DNA of 64,000 bases from Humitalea sp050632385 (GCF_050632385.1 NZ_CP192599.1:1364001-1428000), one strand, 5' to 3'; shown: positions 1 to 8,821, counted from the stretch's first letter. Numbers and translations are program-made. Notes: a model not told the origin generated them from the sequence alone.

Positions 1-10
1 ACCAGCCGCA

Positions 11-1969
11 TCAGTTGGCGACCAGCAGGGTCCGGCGCAGCGGATGCTCGCGCCCGCCGCCATCGGCGGTGCGGGCGCGGTAGACCACCAGGTTCTCGAT
101 GATGCGCTGCACGTAGTTGCGGGTTTCGCTGAACGGGATCTGTTCGATCCAGTCCAGCGGATCGGTGCCGCCCCGCGGATCGCCGTAGGTGCCCATCCAT
201 TCATCCGCCCGACGCGGCCCGGCGTTGTAGGCCGCCGCGGCCAGCACCACCGACCCACCAAAACGATCCATCATCTCGGCCAGATAGGCCGAGCCCAGCC
301 GCAGGTTGAGCGACGGGTCCTGCGTCAGCATCGGCAGCGCATAGGGCACGCCCACCCGCCGCGCCGTGGCGGCGGCGGTGGAGGGGATCAACTGCATCAA
401 CCCCCGCGCATTGGCCGAGGAGACGGCCGAGGCGTCGAAATTGCTCTCCTGCCGCGCGATCCCGAAGACCAGCGCGGCCTCGGCGCCGCCATCGGGGGCG
501 GCGACCGGGGTCGGCCAGCCTTCGGGGTGGATCATCACCCCATCGGCCCCGGCCCGGCGCGCGACCCAGACGGCGTTGTCCGGCCGGCCCGTGACATTGG
601 CCAGACGCGCGATCATCAGCCGGTCGCCGGCGTCGGGTGCCAGATCCTCCAGCCGCAGCAGGAACTGCCGGGTGCGGCTGCTGTAGCCGAGGTCGTTCAG
701 CGCCAGCACGGCGCGCACCATCTCCCGCTCACCAAAGCCCGCAACCTGCGGCGGGGTCAGGGTCGCGGTGACGATGCCGTTGATACGGGCGGAAAGGGCG
801 CCAGGGTCGGGATCCAGGGCCAGGGCCGCCAACTGCCCGTAGAAGGCGGTCGGGTACGCCGCGGCCTCGGCGAATTTTTCCCGGGCGCGGACGGTCTGCT
901 GCTGCGCCATCAGGGCGCGGCCTTGCCAGTAGCCGCTGCGGGCGCGGGTGATCACGCTGTTCGCGCCTTCGCCGACCGCGACGAAATGGCGCTGGGCCAT
1001 GGCCGGTTCGTCCAGCTTGCGCAGGGCGAACCAGCCGGCCAGGAACTCGGCCTCCTGCCGCGGTTCGCCCGGGATGGCCTGGCCGTGGTTGGCGGCGACG
1101 TTATAGGCGGCGCGGGCGTCGCCCAGGCGCAGCAGCTTGCGGGCCAGCACCTGGCGTTCGGTCCAGATGGCTCGCTGCCCGGCCTCCGGCAGGTTGCGCT
1201 GCAGGGGGGCGGCCGTCGCCCAGACGGCGGCGGCCTCGGCATCGCGGTCGCGGCGGCGCAGCAGGCGGGCGCGTTCGGCCAGGACCCCGATGTCGCGCGA
1301 CGAGGCCGCGCTGTCCGGGTCGGCCCCGTCCGAGGCCATGGACAGCCGCAGGTTCGCGTTCGCCCGGCGGTTGCCGTCCAGGCGCGGGGCCTGGCGACCG
1401 GCGGCGGCGAAGTCCCGCGACCAGGCCAGGCGGTCGAAGCGTTCCGCATGGGCATCGGCGGTCAGCAGGGCGGCGTAGCGGGCCAGCAGCGATTCCTCGG
1501 CCAGCGCATCGGGTGTCGCGCTGATCCAGGCGGCGCGCAGCGGGGCGGCGGCCTCGGCGCCGCGACCGCTGCGGGACAGGGCGTCGGCCTGGCGGGCGGC
1601 GCCATCCAGGGTGCGGGCCGGGAAGCGGGCGAAATGGGCGATGGCCAGGGCGTCATCGGAGTCGGTCGCCAGGGCTTCCTCGGTCCGTCGCAGCAGCGCG
1701 TCCTGCGCCGGCCAGTCGGGGTTTTCCCCGGCGAAAGCCACCAGTTCCGAAGCGCCCGCCTGGCCACGGCGTTGCAGCCGGTCCCAGGTCACGATTTTTC
1801 GCACCAGCGGGTCGGCGTTGGTGGCGAAGCCATCGGCCTCCGCCGTGCGGCCACCGACGGAGGCGGCCATGGCCTGGCGCCCGGCGGCGCGTTGGGCCTC
1901 GGTTGCCCATGGCTGGGCCAGGACCGGGGCAGGGGAGGCGAGGAGGAGGAGGATCAGGGCGCGACGCAT
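11..1969 (-). CDS. Soluble lytic murein transglycosylase (SLT domain)
   Basis: Periplasmic enzyme predicted to cleave the glycan strands of peptidoglycan, leaving 1,6-anhydro ends. The 652-residue product starts with a signal peptide (Arg-Arg, a Leu-rich core, then AQP). A long alpha-helical repeat region follows. The C-terminal SLT domain (about residues 502-640) has the catalytic Glu508 in ARQESNFD, then GLMQLIP and AAYNAG, the three hallmark motifs. I chose the ATG ending at 1969 because the signal peptide begins there; the frame is open for another 940 bases upstream, but that is the antisense of dapA. It is divergent from dapA, with an 84-bp shared upstream region. Confidence 0.93.
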   Translation of the reverse strand: MRRALILLLLASPAPVLAQPWATEAQRAAGRQAMAASVGGRTAEADGFATNADPLVRKIVTWDRLQRRGQAGASELVAFAGENPDWPAQDALLRRTEEALATDSDDALAIAHFARFPARTLDGAARQADALSRSGRGAEAAAPLRAAWISATPDALAEESLLARYAALLTADAHAERFDRLAWSRDFAAAGRQAPRLDGNRRANANLRLSMASDGADPDSAASSRDIGVLAERARLLRRRDRDAEAAAVWATAAPLQRNLPEAGQRAIWTERQVLARKLLRLGDARAAYNVAANHGQAIPGEPRQEAEFLAGWFALRKLDEPAMAQRHFVAVGEGANSVITRARSGYWQGRALMAQQQTVRAREKFAEAAAYPTAFYGQLAALALDPDPGALSARINGIVTATLTPPQVAGFGEREMVRAVLALNDLGYSSRTRQFLLRLEDLAPDAGDRLMIARLANVTGRPDNAVWVARRAGADGVMIHPEGWPTPVAAPDGGAEAALVFGIARQESNFDASAVSSANARGLMQLIPSTAAATARRVGVPYALPMLTQDPSLNLRLGSAYLAEMMDRFGGSVVLAAAAYNAGPRRADEWMGTYGDPRGGTDPLDWIEQIPFSETRNYVQRIIENLVVYRARTADGGGREHPLRRTLLVAN

Positions 1970-2053
1970 GGTCGCCACGCATAGCCGAATCTCGCCGACT
2001 TGTCCCAGCCCGTCGCAGGACCTAGGTTCCGCGCCTGAATAAGGAAGAAGCGG

Positions 2054-2932
2054 ATGTTCCAAGGTAGCCTGGTCGCACTGATCACCCCCATGCGTCCCGA
2101 TGGCAGCCTGGACGAGAAAGCTTTCCAGGACTTCGTGTCCTGGCAGATCGCCGAGGGCACCGAGGGGCTGATCCCCGTCGGCACCACGGGCGAAAGCCCC
2201 ACCCTGAGCCATGCCGAGCACAAGCGGGTCGTCGAACTCTGCATCGCGACCGCGGCCGGCCGCGTGCCGGTGATCGCCGGTGCCGGCAGCAACAGCACGT
2301 CCGAGGCGATCGACCTGACCCGCCATGCCAAGCAGGCGGGTGCCACGGCGGCGCTGGTTGTCACGCCCTATTACAACAAGCCGACGCAGGAAGGCCTGTA
2401 TCGCCATTACATGGCGATCGCCGATGCCGTGGACCTGCCGATCGTGATCTACAACATCCCGCCGCGCAGCGTGGTCGACATGTCGGTCGAGACCATGGCC
2501 CGCCTGGCCAAGCACCCCAATATCGTCGGCGTGAAGGATGCGACCGCCAACCTGGCGCGGCCGATCCATACCCGTCTCGCCTGCGGCCCCGAATTCTCGC
2601 AGCTGTCGGGCGAGGACCATACCGCCATCGCCTTCCTGGCCGCCGGTGGCCATGGCTGCATTTCCGTGACCGCCAATGTCGCCCCCCGGCTCTGCGCCGA
2701 GATGCACCGCGCCTGGGCCGCCGGGCGCGTCGCGGATGCCATGGCGATCCAGGAGCGCCTGACCCCCGTGCATGACGCGATGTTCTGCGAAGCCAGCCCG
2801 GGGCCTGTGAAGGTGGCGGCGCAATTGCTGGGCTTGGCGGGCGACACCTGCCGACTGCCGCTGGCCCCCGTGGCCGATGCCAACAAGACCCGGGTCAAGG
2901 CGGCGCTGCAAGAGGCCGGGTTGCTCAACTGA
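2054..2932 (+). CDS. dapA: 4-hydroxy-tetrahydrodipicolinate synthase
   Basis: Cytosolic aldolase-type enzyme that condenses pyruvate with aspartate semialdehyde, the first committed step to lysine and diaminopimelate. The 292 residues match the usual family length. Visible are GTTGES (residues 43-48), the YYNKP stretch near residue 107, Tyr134 and the Schiff-base Lys161 in GVKDATA, at the expected positions. The stop overlaps the smpB start in an ATGA arrangement, so the two genes are translationally coupled. Lying next to a lytic transglycosylase and smpB is a common alphaproteobacterial arrangement (general knowledge). Confidence 0.97.
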   Translation: MFQGSLVALITPMRPDGSLDEKAFQDFVSWQIAEGTEGLIPVGTTGESPTLSHAEHKRVVELCIATAAGRVPVIAGAGSNSTSEAIDLTRHAKQAGATAALVVTPYYNKPTQEGLYRHYMAIADAVDLPIVIYNIPPRSVVDMSVETMARLAKHPNIVGVKDATANLARPIHTRLACGPEFSQLSGEDHTAIAFLAAGGHGCISVTANVAPRLCAEMHRAWAAGRVADAMAIQERLTPVHDAMFCEASPGPVKVAAQLLGLAGDTCRLPLAPVADANKTRVKAALQEAGLLN

Positions 2933-3432
2933 TGGCAGCCTCCCCGAAGAAGAAAGGCCTGATCAGCCACGGCACCGCGGCGCAGAACCGCAAGGCCCAT
3001 TACGACTTCAAGATCAACGAGACGCTTGAGGCCGGCATGGTTTTGCTCGGCGCGGAAGTCAAATCCCTGCGCGCCGGCCGGGCCGCCATCGGCGAAGCCT
3101 GGGCCGGTGAGCGGGACGGGGAGATGTGGCTCTACAACTGCTATATCCCCGAATGGCAGACCAATTCCTTCATGGCGAAGTTCGAGCCGCGTCGCCCGCG
3201 TAAACTCTTGATGTCGCATAAGCAGATCAGCACCTGGGCCGGCGCCGTCACCCGCCAGGGCGCGACGATCGTGCCGCTGGAAATCCTGTTCAACGAACAG
3301 GGGCGGGCAAAGGTGAAACTCGGGCTGGCCGAGGGCAAGCAGGCCCACGACAAGCGCGCCACCATCGCCGCCCGCGACTGGCAGCGCGACAAGGCCCGGG
3401 TCATGCGCGACAAGGGCCGCGAACACGGGTGA
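2932..3432 (+). CDS. smpB: SsrA-binding protein SmpB
   Basis: Small tmRNA-binding protein needed for trans-translation, which rescues stalled ribosomes and tags the incomplete peptides. The 166-residue product has the family landmarks: the early N-R-KAHYD segment, LEAGM-LLGAEVKSLR, the F-P-R-RKLL region, and a basic tail rich in DKR/RDK that normally inserts into the decoding site. It overlaps dapA upstream (ATGA) and the following hydrolase gene downstream (GTGA). The tmRNA gene itself is not in this window. Confidence 0.97.
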   Translation: MAASPKKKGLISHGTAAQNRKAHYDFKINETLEAGMVLLGAEVKSLRAGRAAIGEAWAGERDGEMWLYNCYIPEWQTNSFMAKFEPRRPRKLLMSHKQISTWAGAVTRQGATIVPLEILFNEQGRAKVKLGLAEGKQAHDKRATIAARDWQRDKARVMRDKGREHG

Positions 3433-4571
3433 CCGGGTACGACCCGGCTCGGCGGCCCGTCTACATCGGGCACGAGATCTACCGCCACAGCACCTACGGC
3501 CCGAAACACCCGCTTGCCATTCCCCGCGTCCCCGTCGTCACCGACCTTGTGACCGCGCTGGGCTGGTTGCCCGACGACCAGTTCCTGCAAAGCCCGCGGG
3601 CGACGCCCGAAGCGCTGCTGGCCTTCCATACCCCCGACTACCTGGCCGCGCTGCAACGGGCCGAGGCGACGCAGTCGGTCAATGATGCCGACCGCGCCCG
3701 GCATCGCATCGGCGCGGACGGCAACCCGGTCTACCGCGAAATCTTCTCCCGCCCCGCCACGGGCGCCGGAGGCGTGATGCTGGCCGCGGCGCTGACGGCC
3801 GGGGGCGGTGTCGTGCATGTGCCCGGCGGCGGCACCCATCATGGGCGGCCGGATCGGGCGAGTGGGTTCTGCTACCTGAACGACTGCGTGCTCGGCTGCC
3901 TGGAATGGCTGGGGCAGGGGCTGACCCGAATCCTCTACCTGGACCTGGACGCGCATCACGGCGATGGCGTGCAGGACGCTTTTGCGACCGACCCGCGCGT
4001 GCTGACCCTGTCGATCCATGAGGCCGGGCGTTGGCCGTTTACCGGTGCCCTGGAGGACAGGGCCGGCGGCATCGCGCGCAATATCCCGGTGCCCCAGGGC
4101 TACCATGACGCCGAGGCGACCTGGGTCCTGCACAATGCCATCCTGCCGATCCTGCGGTATTGGCGGCCGCAGGCGGTGATGATCCAGGCCGGGGCCGATA
4201 GTCTGGCCGACGACCCGCTGGCGAAACTGTCGCTGACCAACGCCGCCTATCGCGCCACCCTGGCGGCGGTGATGCCCTTGGCGCCGCGGCTGATCCTGCT
4301 GGGCGGCGGCGGGTATAACCCGTGGTCGGTCGGGCGCTGCTGGGCCGGGCTTTGGGCCACGCTGAATGGCTTGCCGATCCCCGAAACATTGCCCCCGGCG
4401 GCTGAGGCGGTGTTGCGGGCGCAGTCCCTCAACCGCGCCGCCGGGCGCAACCCGCCCGACCACTGGTTCACCACGCTGGCCGACCCCGCCCCCGAACCGA
4501 GGGCGGTGCGGGAGGTCGTGCGGACCGCTTGCGCCCGCGTGCTGGAGGATATCCCGCGCGGCCAGGACTGA
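3429..4571 (+). CDS. Histone deacetylase / AcuC-type zinc amidohydrolase
   Basis: Member of the arginase/deacetylase superfamily (bacterial HDAC-like or acetoin-utilisation AcuC-like), predicted to remove acetyl groups from lysine or polyamine substrates in the cytosol. Of 380 residues, the catalytic core shows GGGTHHG (His137/His138), DLDAHHGDG (residues 172-180, with zinc ligands Asp174 and His176) and a later GADSLADDPL stretch supplying the third ligand. The start is a GTG overlapping the smpB stop by four bases. The substrate cannot be told from the sequence. Confidence 0.88.
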   Translation: MTGYDPARRPVYIGHEIYRHSTYGPKHPLAIPRVPVVTDLVTALGWLPDDQFLQSPRATPEALLAFHTPDYLAALQRAEATQSVNDADRARHRIGADGNPVYREIFSRPATGAGGVMLAAALTAGGGVVHVPGGGTHHGRPDRASGFCYLNDCVLGCLEWLGQGLTRILYLDLDAHHGDGVQDAFATDPRVLTLSIHEAGRWPFTGALEDRAGGIARNIPVPQGYHDAEATWVLHNAILPILRYWRPQAVMIQAGADSLADDPLAKLSLTNAAYRATLAAVMPLAPRLILLGGGGYNPWSVGRCWAGLWATLNGLPIPETLPPAAEAVLRAQSLNRAAGRNPPDHWFTTLADPAPEPRAVREVVRTACARVLEDIPRGQD

Positions 4572-4731
4572 GGTTTTCCGTGGGTTTTGCGGCTTTCGGA
4601 CAAATAGCCTGGGGGCGGGGACAAGGCTCCGCCCTTGACCCGGACAGGATAGCATCGGCCGGGCCAAAGGGGGGGTGGAAAATATTCCCGTGCGGATGAC
4701 AGCCGCCCGGGCGCGTGGCAGGCTTGGCGCC

Positions 4732-5199
4732 ATGATCAGACGCGCGCTGCTTGCCCTCCTCCTCCTCGCCCCCATGGTTGCGTCGGCCCAGACCGGCCCG
4801 CAGCCGACCTTGCCGGTCGAACCGCTGGTCATCACCACGCGCGACGGCACGAGGCATGCCTTCACGGTGGAAATGGCGATCCGGCCCGAACAGCAGATGA
4901 CCGGGCTGATGTTCCGCCCGGAAGTGAAGCCGGATGAGGGGATGCTGTTCGACTGGGGCACCCCGCGCGAAAGCGCCATGTGGATGATGAACACCATCAC
5001 CTCGCTGGACATGGTCTTCATCACCCAGGACGGGCGCATCCACCGCATCGCCGAACGCACGGTGCCCTATTCGTTGGCCTCGATCGAAAGCCGCGGGCCG
5101 GTGCGGGCGACCCTGGAACTGGCGGCGGGGACGGCGGAACGGCTGGGGCTGCGGGTCGGCGACCGGGTGCAGCAGCGGATTTTCGGCAACGCGCCGTAA
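4732..5199 (+). CDS. Exported DUF192 family protein
   Basis: 155-residue protein of the DUF192 family; the biochemical role of the family is not established. The start at 4732 gives an N-terminal signal peptide (MIRRALLALLLLAPMVASAQ); an upstream in-frame ATG at 4675 would bury it. The body carries the family-typical segments EQQMTGLMFRPEV, GMLFDWG, MWMMNT-SLDMVFI and a C-terminal AGTAERLGL-VGD. The protein is probably periplasmic. It lies 160 bp downstream of the deacetylase-like gene, so co-transcription is possible but not shown. Confidence 0.85.
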   Translation: MIRRALLALLLLAPMVASAQTGPQPTLPVEPLVITTRDGTRHAFTVEMAIRPEQQMTGLMFRPEVKPDEGMLFDWGTPRESAMWMMNTITSLDMVFITQDGRIHRIAERTVPYSLASIESRGPVRATLELAAGTAERLGLRVGDRVQQRIFGNAP

Positions 5200-5462
5200 T
5201 CCGGCGGACCCCAGGGCCTGTGGACAATTGGCTTCGGGATGCGGTCGGCGAGCAAAGCCAACGCGGCAGGTGCGGAAAAGCGCCGCCGAACGCGCCGGAA
5301 GCCAAATGTCCACAGGCCCTAGGGGCAGCGCCCGTCGGCTTTTTTGCCCCGCGACCGCCTGGACCAATTTCGGTTCGCAAGGGCCCGCGTCAACCGGCCC
5401 AGATCGTTGTTTTGGCGCATTTTTCCGCGTTGCCCGGCGATTCCGCCTGACGTGAAAATGCT
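5200..5462. repeat. Intergenic 23-bp imperfect inverted repeat with 62-bp spacer
   Basis: No convincing gene in this 263-bp gap. It holds two arms, 5213-5235 and 5298-5320, that are reverse complements with a single mismatch. Each contains a CCTGTGGACA-type core, one base away from a DnaA-box-like TGTGGATAA. It lies between a plus-strand and a minus-strand gene that converge, so it may act as a bidirectional terminator or be a dispersed palindromic repeat. Confidence 0.75.
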
Positions 5463-6191
5463 CTACGGCGGCGGATCGGGGCGGTGGATGATGCGGTAGC
5501 GCGCCTGCAGCGCGGTGCCGGGCGGCGGCGGTTCCAGGGTACCGAGATAGGAATCCAGCCAGGGGCTCCATGCCGTGCCCAGGGCGGCGGGCCGCGCGGG
5601 AACGTCGGTGTTGAAGAACTGCGTCGCCGCATCGGGCAGCGCCGCCCCCAGCAGCCGGGGTGCGGTGGAGACATGGAGCGACACGGTGCCGGGCAGGATC
5701 CAGCGACCGTCCTCCTGGCGCGCGGCGGCCAGGTTCAGATCGCCGTTTCGCCCGGACATCCGGGAGCCGGAGTGCAAGGAGAGATAGGCCGGGGCGTCCT
5801 GCATCGGCCGCGGCGGCACGAGGCCGGGGGGCAGGCGGATTTCCACCGCCAGGTCCAGCCGCCGGCCGTTCACCAGGGGCGGCACGTCCCGCTGCAGCCA
5901 GGCCAGGCCGCCCAATCCGGTGATCGTGACGGCCATGACGCCGAGGGCCGCGCCAAAGCCACGCGCGATGCCCTTGGCGTCCGGCCCGCCGGCGAGGCGG
6001 CAGACGACAAGCCCGACCAGCGTCCCGATGAGGAAGCTGAGCAGGCCGAGGCCGATGACGTAGTAGCCGGCGCCGCCTTCGAAACTGGAGATGCGCCGCC
6101 AGGGGACGGACCACTGGGCCATCATGCCGCCGTAGACCGCGGCGAAGACGCCCGTCAGCAGCCCGAAGAAGACAGTCGGAAGCCAATGCAT
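5463..6191 (-). CDS. Hypothetical inner-membrane protein
   Basis: 242 residues, family not recognised. Three hydrophobic segments are visible at about residues 4-25, 43-66 and 78-100. After these comes a hydrophilic C-terminal domain of about 140 residues (from RDVPPLVNGRRLDLAVEIRLPPG) rich in beta-type sequence and probably periplasmic. The end of the gene faces the inverted repeat at 5.2-5.3 kb; its start faces tRNA-Pro. Codon usage is like the neighbouring core genes, so this appears to be a resident gene. Confidence 0.72.
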   Translation of the reverse strand: MHWLPTVFFGLLTGVFAAVYGGMMAQWSVPWRRISSFEGGAGYYVIGLGLLSFLIGTLVGLVVCRLAGGPDAKGIARGFGAALGVMAVTITGLGGLAWLQRDVPPLVNGRRLDLAVEIRLPPGLVPPRPMQDAPAYLSLHSGSRMSGRNGDLNLAAARQEDGRWILPGTVSLHVSTAPRLLGAALPDAATQFFNTDVPARPAALGTAWSPWLDSYLGTLEPPPPGTALQARYRIIHRPDPPP

Positions 6192-6317
6192 CTGGTTCTC
6201 GCGCCCCGGGGTTCGAACGATACGACAGTGTCACAGCCAGCGGCGCGCGGCCAATGCGGCGCGACGCGCGCGGGGGCGGTATCGCTGCGCCGCGAAACCC
6301 GGTAAGAGGCGCCGGCG

Positions 6318-6394
6318 CGGGGTGTAGCTCAGTCTGGTAGAGCGCTACGTTTGGGACGTAGAAGTCGCAGGTTCGAATCCTGTCGCCCCGACCA
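6318..6394 (+). tRNA. tRNA-Pro (anticodon UGG)
   Basis: Complete cloverleaf: acceptor stem CGGGGTG pairs with CGCCCCG, D-arm GCTCAG-TGGTAGAGC, anticodon loop TTTGGGA giving TGG, T-arm GCAGGTTCGAATCCTGT, discriminator A and an encoded CCA end. It lies just upstream of the complex I subunit gene on the same strand. Confidence 0.97.
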
Positions 6395-6411
6395 CCTCCA
6401 GGGATCATCGC

Positions 6412-6729
6412 ATGGCCCGCATCGCACGCATCCACCAGCCGCCGCGTTCGGCCATGCAATCCGGCCGCGCCGGCACGCATCAATGGGTGCTGAGCTTCCC
6501 GGCGACAGGCCAGAAGCGCCTGGACCCGCTGACCGGCTGGTGGGGGTCGGGCGATACCGAGGGGACCGAGGTGGTGCTGTGCTTCCCGACGCGGGCGGAC
6601 GCCGTCGCCTATGCCACGGCCCAGGGCCTGGCCTTCGAGGTCGAGGAACCCCCGGCGCCGCGGGCGATCAAGCCCAAGGTCTATGCCGACAACTTCAAGT
6701 TCGGCCGCGCGACCAACTGGACGCATTGA
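6412..6729 (+). CDS. NADH:ubiquinone oxidoreductase accessory subunit, NDUFS4-like (ETC complex I conserved region)
   Basis: 105-residue supernumerary complex I subunit, a family typical of alphaproteobacteria and mitochondria. Diagnostic features are the early RIARIHQPPRSAMQSG start, the HQWVLSF strand, PLTGWWGSGDT, the F-T-A-A-YA segment and the conserved end KVYADNFKFGR-TNWTH. It is predicted to sit at the matrix-facing arm of complex I and help stabilise it. It begins 17 bp after tRNA-Pro, so the two may share a transcript. Confidence 0.92.
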   Translation: MARIARIHQPPRSAMQSGRAGTHQWVLSFPATGQKRLDPLTGWWGSGDTEGTEVVLCFPTRADAVAYATAQGLAFEVEEPPAPRAIKPKVYADNFKFGRATNWTH

Positions 6730-6960
6730 CGCCGGTTTCGCGCACCGCTGCCTGACGGGGCGGCTTGACGGGACGGCCTGACGGGTCTCGGTCCCGGATT
6801 TCCCTCATTGACCGCTTCGGCGCGCCGGCTGGTCCGGGGCGCGATGACGTGCGCGCGGCACGCCGCCGCCGCCTGGGGCGTCGCGTTGGATTTCTTTACG
6901 ATACCAAAAGGTAACGTCCGTTTCTTTGTATAAGCCATTGTAATTGCGTTGTTTTTGGCG

Positions 6961-6976
6961 TGGCACGCATTTCGCT
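6961..6976 (+). promoter_or_regulatory. Candidate sigma54 (-24/-12) promoter
   Basis: Within the 324-bp gap 6730-7053, TGGCACG (6961-6967) is followed after CATT by TCGC (6972-6975). This matches the RpoN consensus TGGCACG-N4-TTGC except for one base, with both the GG and GC dinucleotides kept at correct spacing. It lies about 80 bp before the PEP-CTERM gene, in an AT-richer stretch. The rest of the gap shows nothing recognisable. Confidence 0.55.
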
Positions 6977-7053
6977 TTTATGTCTTCACCGTCAATGCCG
7001 GCACGTGGTGCAGGTGTCCGGCGGCCCGGTTCGAAGTCACAAAGGAGAACGTT

Positions 7054-7776
7054 ATGAGGACGCAATTGCTTCAATCCGTCGCCGTCGGCGCCCTGGCCCT
7101 CGGCCTGGGCATGGCGACCGCCAGCGCTGCCAACATCACCATCAATTCGACCGCGCCGACGTGGGGCGGGACCGTCGGCGGCACCAACGTCAACACCACC
7201 ACGTCGGGCGGCGGGAACGCCACCGTCTACCAGATCCGTTGGGGCACCAGCACCGGCCAGGGGCAGAGCGGCCTCGGCTTCGATCCGGCGAACCCGCCGC
7301 TTGCGGTCATCCCGACCGAGACGACCTTCCTGCTCGGCACGCTGACCCATTACAACAACCCGATCGGCGGTGGCTCGGCCGCGTCCAGCACGGTGCTGAG
7401 CCTGCTGACGAACGTCGCGGGCGCGACCCCGGTGAACCAGACCTTCCAGTATCGGTTCAACATCAACGAAACGACGAACGCGCCGCCGTGCCAGTTCCCG
7501 CAGGGCCCGGATTGCGCCGACCAGATCACCTTCACCAACCTGGACACGACGTCGACCTTTGAAGTCGGTGGCGTCTACTACACGATCGCCCTGGTCGGCT
7601 TCTCGACCAATGGCGGCAACACCATTGTGAACGACTTCATCAGCGAAGAGGGTGGCTCGCGTAGCGCCGGCCTCTATGCCCGGATCACGACCAATGTGCC
7701 GGAGCCGGCGACCTTGGCGCTGTTCGGCACGGCGTTGGTGGGGCTGGGCCTGGCCCGGCGTCGCCGCGTCCACTGA
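7054..7776 (+). CDS. PEP-CTERM sorting-domain exported protein
   Basis: 240-residue secreted protein. The N-terminal signal peptide (MRTQLLQSVAVGALALGLGM-ATASA) is followed by a Thr/Asn/Gly-rich beta-type region, then a C-terminal sorting tail: VPEPATLALFGTALVGLGLA plus RRRR. That is the PEP motif, a transmembrane helix and a basic end recognised by exosortase (family knowledge). The ATG at 7054 is fixed by the AAAGGAG ribosome-binding site at 7041-7047; an open frame upstream to 6949 is not needed. Two cysteines sit in a PPCQFPQGPDC stretch. It has its own terminator and a candidate sigma54 promoter, so it is probably monocistronic. No exosortase gene is in the window. Confidence 0.88.
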   Translation: MRTQLLQSVAVGALALGLGMATASAANITINSTAPTWGGTVGGTNVNTTTSGGGNATVYQIRWGTSTGQGQSGLGFDPANPPLAVIPTETTFLLGTLTHYNNPIGGGSAASSTVLSLLTNVAGATPVNQTFQYRFNINETTNAPPCQFPQGPDCADQITFTNLDTTSTFEVGGVYYTIALVGFSTNGGNTIVNDFISEEGGSRSAGLYARITTNVPEPATLALFGTALVGLGLARRRRVH

Positions 7777-7798
7777 GACGTCGCGTCTGACAAGAGGG

Positions 7799-7835
7799 GG
7801 GCCGGCGCAGGTGATGCGCCGGCCCTTCCTGTTTG
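7799..7835 (+). terminator. Rho-independent terminator of the PEP-CTERM gene
   Basis: Perfect 11-bp stem (GGGCCGGCGCA at 7799-7809 pairing with TGCGCCGGCCC at 7815-7825), 5-base loop GGTGA, followed by a T-rich tail TTCCTGTTT. It starts 22 bp after the stop codon. Confidence 0.88.
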
Positions 7836-7906
7836 CGGCCCCTTCTGTTTTGCCGTGGCGCGAGGCGGTTCAAAACGCTGGCGCTTTCGCCTACACAGGA
7901 TAGAAG

Positions 7907-7983
7907 GCGCCCGTAGCTCAGCTGGATAGAGCATCGGATTTCTACTCCGTCGGTCGGGGGTTCGACTCCCTCCGGGCGCACCA
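7907..7983 (+). tRNA. tRNA-Arg (anticodon UCU), integration site of the island
   Basis: Cloverleaf with acceptor stem GCGCCCG/CGGGCGC, discriminator A and encoded CCA (7981-7983). The anticodon loop TTTCTAC gives TCT (reads AGA). Its 3' end is the left edge of the foreign region: immediately downstream, on the opposite strand, lies the 3' end of a serine recombinase gene whose open frame runs antisense straight through the tRNA. That is the typical picture of a tRNA gene used as attachment site and restored by the element. Confidence 0.95.
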
Positions 7984-8821
7984 TCCCTCTTTCGAGCATC
8001 TGAACGTCTCCCAACAGCTTGAATGGCATGGAGATTTTGGCGGTTCGATAGCCCTCACCGCGAACGTATGGCAGACGGTCCGCGAAGGCGAGTTTCAGCA
8101 CCGCGCGGCGGTCTTCGATCCTATCAGACTTCCAAAGATTACAAGGGTTTGAGAGGAAATCGAACGCGGTTCGATAAGTCTCACCAAAACTCTTCAGCGG
8201 CTTGCCGCCTCCGGCCATCCGCTCGCGCATGATCGCCTTCTCCGTCTCAAGCTCCTTGATCCGCCGCTCATAGGCAGAGATCACCGACGCGCTGGTCGCC
8301 TCGACGACGCGATCCAGCAGTTGCTCAACTTTTTTCTCGACCGCGCGAAGCTGCGCTTGCAGCGTCGCGCCTTGCGTCCGCGTGCTCGCGAGCTTCGCAT
8401 CCCACAGGTCACGGAACATTTGGAAGGCGAGGTTGAACAGACCCTCTGATGGCCGCAGCTCGCCGAGCAGCGTCTCGAATTGCCCCTCGATCACATCCTT
8501 GCGGATCGACTTCCGAGTCTCCGGACAGCCGCGCGTATCGCACAGATAGTAGGGATAGCGGGCACTGCGGCCCTTAGACCAACAGGCGGTCAGCGGCTCG
8601 TTGCAGTGGCCACAGGTGACGAACCCGCGCAGCGGGAATTCGTCGGACAGGTCGCGCCGCGCCGGAGCCTTCGCCATCCGACCGAACCGCCGATCCTGAA
8701 CGGCCTGCCAAGTGGCTAGGCTCACAAGAGGCTCATGCTTGGCAGGAACCAAGCTAAGGCCCCAGTCGTCATAGGTGATATGGCCCGCATAGACGGGGCG
8801 CGAGATCATCTCGTTGACCCG

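Larger units (their letters stand above)
7685..8821 (-). pseudogene. Serine recombinase, C-terminal part (split by IS66 copy 1)
   Basis: C-terminal 378 codons of a large serine recombinase. It begins inside the recombinase domain (RVNEMISRPVYAGHITYDDWG), then has a zinc-ribbon segment with CGHCNEPL and CDTRGC, then a long coiled coil around residues 120-200 of the fragment. Joining it to the N-terminal part at 11323-11997, and dropping the IS and one target copy, gives one unbroken 603-codon frame. The last ~95 codons run antisense through tRNA-Arg and beyond into chromosomal sequence, so the true ancestral stop was probably lost when the element integrated. The enzyme should be inactive as it stands. 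Confidence 0.85.

Noticed and set aside
4468..6726. Minus-strand frame of 752 codons
   Set aside because: Covers parts of four genes and tRNA-Pro on the other strand or in another frame; no domain signal.
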